Shown piece by piece: positions 59,903-64,000 of a stretch of 64,000 bases of DNA. The notes below the pieces were generated by a model. It worked only from the letters and a program-made list of their open reading frames with translations. It ran no database searches and was not told the DNA's origin. Numbering within the stretch: the first letter of the stretch is position 1; each line of letters begins with the position of its first letter. This DNA comes from Sphingomonas ginsenosidivorax. GTDB lineage: Bacteria; Pseudomonadota; Alphaproteobacteria; Sphingomonadales; Sphingomonadaceae. Location of the stretch: NCBI RefSeq assembly GCF_007995065.1, contig NZ_VOQR01000001.1, positions 1,119,001 to 1,183,000 on the forward strand, written 5' to 3'. The position numbers and the translations under genes are program-made.

Positions 59903-60885
59903 GCCCAGCCCTCCACGCCGCGCGCTCGGCGCGTGAGGACGTCTAGGCACGCCATGCGGACCGCGACTCCCATCTCGACCTGTTCGGTGATCGCGGAGCG
60001 GGCATGGTCGGCGACGGCGGAATCGATCTCGACGCCGCGGTTCATCGGACCCGGGTGCATGACGAGCGCGTCGGGTGCGGCGCGTGCGAGGCGCTCGAGC
60101 GTGAGGCCGTAGCGAAGGCGATATTCGCGCGTCGAGGGGACATAGGCGCCGTCCATCCGCTCGTTCTGCAGCCGGAGCATCATCACCACGTCCGCGCCGT
60201 CGAGCGCCCTGTCGAAATCGGTGAAGGGCGTGACGCCCATCCGCTCGATCGCGGGCGGCATCAGCGTCGAGGGCGCGCAGACCCGGACCTCGGCGGCGAG
60301 CGCGGTGAGCGCCAAAATGTTCGATCGCGCGACCCGGCTGTGGAGCAGGTCGCCGCAGATCACCACGCGCTGGCCGGCGATGCTGCCCTTGCGACGGCGG
60401 ATCGTCAGTGCGTCGAGCAGCGCCTGGGTCGGGTGTTCGTGGCGGCCGTCGCCGGCGTTGAGCACGGGGCAATCGACCTTGCCCGCGATCAGCCGGACCG
60501 CGCCCGAGCTCATGTGGCGGATGACGATGACGTCGGCGCGCATCGCGTTGAGCGTCATCGCGGTGTCGATCAGCGTCTCGCCCTTCTTCACGCTCGACTG
60601 CGCGGCGTGCATGTTGACGACGTCCGCGCCGAGCCGCTTGCCCGCGATCTCGAACGACAGCAATGTGCGCGTCGAATTCTCGAAGAACGCGTTGATCTGC
60701 GTGAGGCCGGCGAGCCGCTTGTCGGGGGTCGCATGCGTCCGGTTCGCCTCGACCCAGGTCTCGGCCTCGTCGAGCAGGAACGCGATCTCGTGGGGCTGCA
60801 GCCCGTCGATCCCGGTCAGATGCCGGTGCGGGAAGACGGCGCCGCCTTCGATGAGGGTGGCGGGGCGGTGATCGGACATGCGCAT
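59899..60885 (-). CDS. pyrB: aspartate carbamoyltransferase catalytic subunit
   Basis: Second step of pyrimidine synthesis. 328 residues. Carbamoyl-phosphate loop [13 protein letters not shown], 80s-type loop with [20 protein letters not shown], and [16 protein letters not shown] of the aspartate domain; all active-site landmarks are present. No pyrI (regulatory) gene follows; instead the dihydroorotase-like gene is coupled to it, as in class A enzymes that form a large complex. Start at 60885; ATG 60879 is an alternative. Confidence 0.96.
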   Translation of the reverse strand: MRMSDHRPATLIEGGAVFPHRHLTGIDGLQPHEIAFLLDEAETWVEANRTHATPDKRLAGLTQINAFFENSTRTLLSFEIAGKRLGADVVNMHAAQSSVKKGETLIDTAMTLNAMRADVIVIRHMSSGAVRLIAGKVDCPVLNAGDGRHEHPTQALLDALTIRRRKGSIAGQRVVICGDLLHSRVARSNILALTALAAEVRVCAPSTLMPPAIERMGVTPFTDFDRALDGADVVMMLRLQNERMDGAYVPSTREYRLRYGLTLERLARAAPDALVMHPGPMNRGVEIDSAVADHARSAITEQVEMGVAVRMACLDVLTRRARGVEGWA

Positions 60886-60986
60886 TAAAATGGCGAGGTA
60901 GCGCCCGCGGCCGGTACGGGCAAGCGTGACGCGTGGTTAACCTCCGCTTAGGCAGGGCGTGGCAGGGTCGGCATATCGGGGGGCAG

Positions 60987-62498
60987 GTGCAGACGAGAGC
61001 GACCGGAAACTGGTGGGAACGGCGGTGGGTGGCGTATGCGCTGGCGCTCGCCTGCGCGGTGCCTTTGCTGTGGCCGGCCTTGCCGCCGCTTGCCGACGTG
61101 CCGGGCCACATGGCGCGCTGGCATGTGTCGATGGCGCTCGATCGATCGGCCGACCTGCAGCGTTACTACGACTTCCACTGGGAGGTGATCCCCAATCTGG
61201 GGATGGACTTGATCGTGCCCGCGCTGGCGACGCTGTTCGGGCTGGCGTTCGCCACCAAGCTCGCCGTGATGGCGATCCCCGTGCTGACCGCGGCGGGATT
61301 GCTGGCGATGGCGCGCGCGGCGCATGGCCGCATTCCACCGACCGCGCTGTTCGCGCTGCCGCTGGCCTATGCCTGGCCGTTCCAGTTCGGGTTCGTCAAC
61401 TTCGCGCTGTCGCAGGCGCTCGCCTTCTGCGCGACGGCGTTGTGGTTGCGGCTTGGGCAAGGCGGGCGGCTAGGGATGCGCGCCGCGTTGTTCGTGCCGA
61501 TCGCCTGCGTGATCTGGGTCACGCACAGCTTCGGCTGGGGGATGCTGGGGCTGATCGCGCTCGCGGCCGAGCTCGCTCGGTTGCGCGGCGAGGGCAGGAG
61601 CTGGGTGTCGGCGCTGATCGGGGCGGGGGTGCAGTGCGTTCCGCTGGCCGCGCCGCTGCTGGTCATGCTTTCGGGACGGGGCGGCGGAGCGCTCGGGGCG
61701 GACGACTGGTTCGACTGGTCGGCGAAACTATTGTGGGTCATGGGGATGCTGCGCGATCGCTGGCAGTGGTTCGACCTGGCGTCGCTGCTGCCGCTCATCG
61801 CCGTGCTGTGCGTCGGCGCGCGCAGCGCGCGGCTCGGGCTGTCACCGCTGCTCGCCTGGCCGGCGCTGCTGTGCCTCGTGGCGTTCGTGCTGTTGCCGCG
61901 ATTGTTGATGGGCGGGGCCTATGTGGACATGCGGATGATCCCGGCCGCAGTGATGCTGGCGCTGGTCGCGGTGAAGCCGCCTGCGGATGCGCGGTTCGGC
62001 CGCACGCTCGCGGTGCTGGGGTTAGCCTTCCTGCTCGTGCGACTGGTCGGCACGACGGCCAGCTACGTCCTGCGGTCGGGTGAGCAGCACAGCGAGCTTG
62101 CCGCCATCGAGGCGATTCCGCGCGGCGCGGCGGTGCTGACGTTGGTGGCGCGGCCGTGTGGCGACCTGTGGGGCGCACAGCGCGAGGACGTGCTGCCGGG
62201 GATCGCGGTCGTGCGCCGTGATGCCTTCGTCAACGCCAACTGGGCGATCGCGGGGCAGCAGTTGCTGAGCGTGCGGTACGCGCAGGCCGGGCGCTACCGG
62301 GTCGATCCGTCGCAGCAGATGGCGGCGGCCGGCTGTTCGGTCGGCGGCCCGGATTTCAAACGCGCGATCGCGCGCTTCCCGCGGGCGGCGTTCGGCTATG
62401 TCTGGACGATCGGCTTCCCGCCGGGCACCGCCAAAGCCGACGACCTCCGACTCGTCTGGAGCAGCGGACGATCGGCGCTCTACCGCGTCGCGCGCTAG
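60987..62498 (+). CDS. polytopic membrane protein, glycosyltransferase-like layout
   Basis: About 503 residues from GTG 60987 (preceded by GGGGGGCAG); GTG 60933 gives 521 residues but has no ribosome site. Around ten membrane helices (for example [19 protein letters not shown] and [19 protein letters not shown]) and a soluble C-terminal part of about 130 residues with two cysteines ([18 protein letters not shown]). The layout of an early [11 protein letters not shown] loop and many helices recalls polyprenyl-sugar-dependent GT-C enzymes, whose catalytic Asp would be in PLADVPGH, but I do not recognise a family. The stop shares CTAG with the convergent ruvX stop. Confidence 0.75.
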   Translation: MQTRATGNWWERRWVAYALALACAVPLLWPALPPLADVPGHMARWHVSMALDRSADLQRYYDFHWEVIPNLGMDLIVPALATLFGLAFATKLAVMAIPVLTAAGLLAMARAAHGRIPPTALFALPLAYAWPFQFGFVNFALSQALAFCATALWLRLGQGGRLGMRAALFVPIACVIWVTHSFGWGMLGLIALAAELARLRGEGRSWVSALIGAGVQCVPLAAPLLVMLSGRGGGALGADDWFDWSAKLLWVMGMLRDRWQWFDLASLLPLIAVLCVGARSARLGLSPLLAWPALLCLVAFVLLPRLLMGGAYVDMRMIPAAVMLALVAVKPPADARFGRTLAVLGLAFLLVRLVGTTASYVLRSGEQHSELAAIEAIPRGAAVLTLVARPCGDLWGAQREDVLPGIAVVRRDAFVNANWAIAGQQLLSVRYAQAGRYRVDPSQQMAAAGCSVGGPDFKRAIARFPRAAFGYVWTIGFPPGTAKADDLRLVWSSGRSALYRVAR

Positions 62499-62962
62499 AT
62501 CTGGACCGAGACGAGCGCGTCGATCGCCGCCTGCAGGATGACCGCGGCGGCGTGGTTGTCGATCCGCTCGGCCCGCTTGGCGCGGCTGATATCCTGTTCG
62601 ATCATTACGCGTTCGGCAGCGACCGTCGACCAGCGTTCGTCCCACAACAATATGGGATGGCCGAGATCCTTCAGGTTCTGCGCGAACGCACGCGTCGATT
62701 GCGATCGCGGGCTCTCGCTGCCGTCGAGGTTGATCGGCAGGCCGATGACGATCCCGACGACGACCTGCTTGGCCATCAGCTCGACCAGCGCGGCCTTGTC
62801 CTTCTGGAACTTGGTGCGGCGGACGAGCGTGGCGGGGCTGGCGAAGCTCCACCCGGCGTCGCACAGCGCGGTACCGATCGTCTTGGTCCCGACGTCGAGC
62901 CCGATCAGCCGGCCGCCGTTCGGCAGCGCATCGCGGAATTGTGCCGACGAGAGCGTGATCAT
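62495..62962 (-). CDS. ruvX: Holliday junction resolvase-like RuvX (YqgF)
   Basis: 155 residues. RNase H-like fold with catalytic acids in [36 protein letters not shown] and [12 protein letters not shown]. The family is implicated in processing pre-16S rRNA ends and possibly junction resolution. ATG 62962 overlaps the stop of the upstream DUF3089 gene (ATGA). Confidence 0.94.
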   Translation of the reverse strand: MITLSSAQFRDALPNGGRLIGLDVGTKTIGTALCDAGWSFASPATLVRRTKFQKDKAALVELMAKQVVVGIVIGLPINLDGSESPRSQSTRAFAQNLKDLGHPILLWDERWSTVAAERVMIEQDISRAKRAERIDNHAAAVILQAAIDALVSVQI

Positions 62963-64000
62963 TCGAACGCTGCCAGTCGCCGGTTCGCATCCGCGCGGAC
63001 GTTCGCCCAGAACAGGCTGTAGTCATAGACGTGGTAGTTGTTGCCCGGGAGCACATAAGGCCCGACGTCCGGCCCTTCGCCGATCGCGAGGATCCCACGG
63101 CCGATGCAGCGCGCCGGCACGCGACCCGCGACGATCTGCGCGGTGCCGAGGTCCTTCGACGGATAGAGCGTGCCGAGGTTGGCCGAGGCGGGCGCGGGCG
63201 TATCGGGGCGGCCGAGCAGCGGGTTGGTGCAGACCATCGGCGTATGATCGCGCGTGCGGCCGTCGAAGCCGGTGGTCCTGTCATAGGTGTCGACGACCAG
63301 CGACGGGTCGGCGGGCTCGGCATAGGTCTGCCACGACAGGAGGCAGCGGGTCTGTGCCGGCTGCTGGCATTCGGGGAGGCCGAGCCGCGACAGGTCGGTG
63401 GTGCGCGAGACCGGCCAGCCGACGACATAGGCGGCGACGATCCGCTTCGCGAGCGCGGGGTCGGCCGCGACGCGGTCGCGCAGCAGGCGGGTCAGGTGCA
63501 GCGCGCCCTGGCTGTGGCCGGCCAGGATGATCGGGCGGGTCGGCCCGGCCTGTTTCAGGAAGATGTCGAAGGCTGCCGACACGTCGCCATAGGCCAGGTC
63601 CAGGGCCCGCGCGCTCTCGGCGGCGCTGGTCAGGAACGCACCGAACGTCGCCTGGCGATAGCGCGGCGCCCAGATGTCGCCGGCCGCGTTGAATGCACTC
63701 GCCTGCCCGCGCAGGAAGAGCTCCGCGCGGGCGTTCGTCTCGGGATCGTCGACCGGCGCGTTCCAATGGTCGCGGCTGATGTACGATGTCGGATGGATGA
63801 AGAAGATCGCCGCGCCGGTGCCGGGCTTGCCCGGAGTGTAGCCCGCCGGGGTCCAGAACGCCGGATTGCCCCGCTTGTCGGGGCGCGCCAGCCACATCGC
63901 GGGCCGTTCGTAGATCGCGGCGGCGACGCGCGGCTGGTCGCGGAACGCTTCGCCCGGCACCATCGCGATCCGCATCAGCTGCGTGCCGAACAGCCGGTAG
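62959..64000 (-). CDS. DUF3089 alpha/beta hydrolase, N-terminus beyond the window
   Basis: At least 347 residues; the frame is open through the right edge. The ATG at 63973-63975 is internal, since in-frame YRLFGTQL precedes it and looks like the tail of an N-terminal membrane anchor. DUF3089 landmarks: [20 protein letters not shown], nucleophile elbow [37 protein letters not shown] and the final [22 protein letters not shown]. Probably a membrane-attached esterase or lipase; substrate unknown. Coupled to ruvX. Confidence 0.9.
   Translation of the reverse strand, partial: YRLFGTQLMRIAMVPGEAFRDQPRVAAAIYERPAMWLARPDKRGNPAFWTPAGYTPGKPGTGAAIFFIHPTSYISRDHWNAPVDDPETNARAELFLRGQASAFNAAGDIWAPRYRQATFGAFLTSAAESARALDLAYGDVSAAFDIFLKQAGPTRPIILAGHSQGALHLTRLLRDRVAADPALAKRIVAAYVVGWPVSRTTDLSRLGLPECQQPAQTRCLLSWQTYAEPADPSLVVDTYDRTTGFDGRTRDHTPMVCTNPLLGRPDTPAPASANLGTLYPSKDLGTAQIVAGRVPARCIGRGILAIGEGPDVGPYVLPGNNYHVYDYSLFWANVRADANRRLAAFE

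Noticed and set aside
59903..61111. 810-residue frame joining the dihydroorotase-like gene to upstream sequence
   Set aside because: The part above 59902 is antisense-phase translation of pyrB with low-complexity Arg/Asp sequence; the ATG at 59902 overlapping the pyrB stop is the proper start.

Overview
The window reads as a contiguous piece of a high-GC alphaproteobacterial chromosome, most likely Sphingomonas or a close relative (Sphingomonadaceae). The reasons are large TonB-dependent receptors, GGAAC-type (EcfG, general stress response) promoter candidates, several families of palindromic intergenic repeats typical of sphingomonads, the lolCE-lolD ... dnaE gene order, and almost every operon joint being a 4-base ATGA, GTGA or TTGA overlap. 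I see no prophage, insertion sequence, CRISPR array or rRNA. There is one tRNA, tRNA-Ser(UGA).

Layout. 1-5.7 kb: 3' end of a TonB-dependent receptor, lipoprotein release ABC transporter (lolC/E, lolD), a cupin, glutathione peroxidase. 5.8-9.4 kb: dnaE, carrying an in-frame palindromic repeat. 9.6-12.7 kb: a compact uracil-catabolism operon rutB-C-D-A. 12.8-16.3 kb: alpha/beta hydrolase, DksA-type zinc finger protein, pncB, LysR regulator. 16.5-20.3 kb: sulfate ABC importer (binding protein, cysT, cysW, cysA). 20.5-24.8 kb (minus strand): ATP-grasp enzyme, flavin-dependent monooxygenase, metN, metI, metQ. 25-27.3 kb: TauE/SafE exporter, a TetR regulator divergent from a RidA-family gene with two matching operators, tRNA-Ser. 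27.9-31.2 kb: acyl-CoA dehydrogenase-like protein, PIG-L deacetylase, SAM methyltransferase and glycosyltransferase, a cluster without an assigned pathway. 31.3-33.4 kb: large catalase katE. 33.5-45.6 kb: SDR plus GH15 glucosidase, an old-yellow-enzyme homologue, then glgX-treZ-malQ-treY for glycogen breakdown to trehalose. 45.7-48.2 kb: single-domain response regulator and a TonB receptor. 48.5-58.4 kb: a polysaccharide utilisation locus (GH2 beta-galactosidase, DUF4861, DUF2264, GntR regulator, GH105 unsaturated uronyl hydrolase, TonB receptor). 58.5-64 kb: pyrB with a dihydroorotase-like partner, a membrane protein, ruvX and a DUF3089 hydrolase running off the right edge.

How the genes work together. 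The trehalose block looks stress-induced: an EcfG-like promoter lies before glgX, another before the response regulator, and a weaker match before the SDR-GH15 pair. The polysaccharide locus appears controlled by its own FadR-type GntR protein: sites fitting TNGTNNNACNA lie in the GntR/lacZ divergent region and before the TonB receptor. The sulfur block (sulfate importer, Met-type importer, C-S or similar monooxygenase, TauE exporter) suggests varied sulfur scavenging. The most interesting unexplained items are the 27.9-31.2 kb cluster, the ATP-grasp/monooxygenase/MetNIQ operon, the DUF4861/DUF2264 pair in the uronide locus, and palindromic repeats that supply coding sequence to dnaE and metN.
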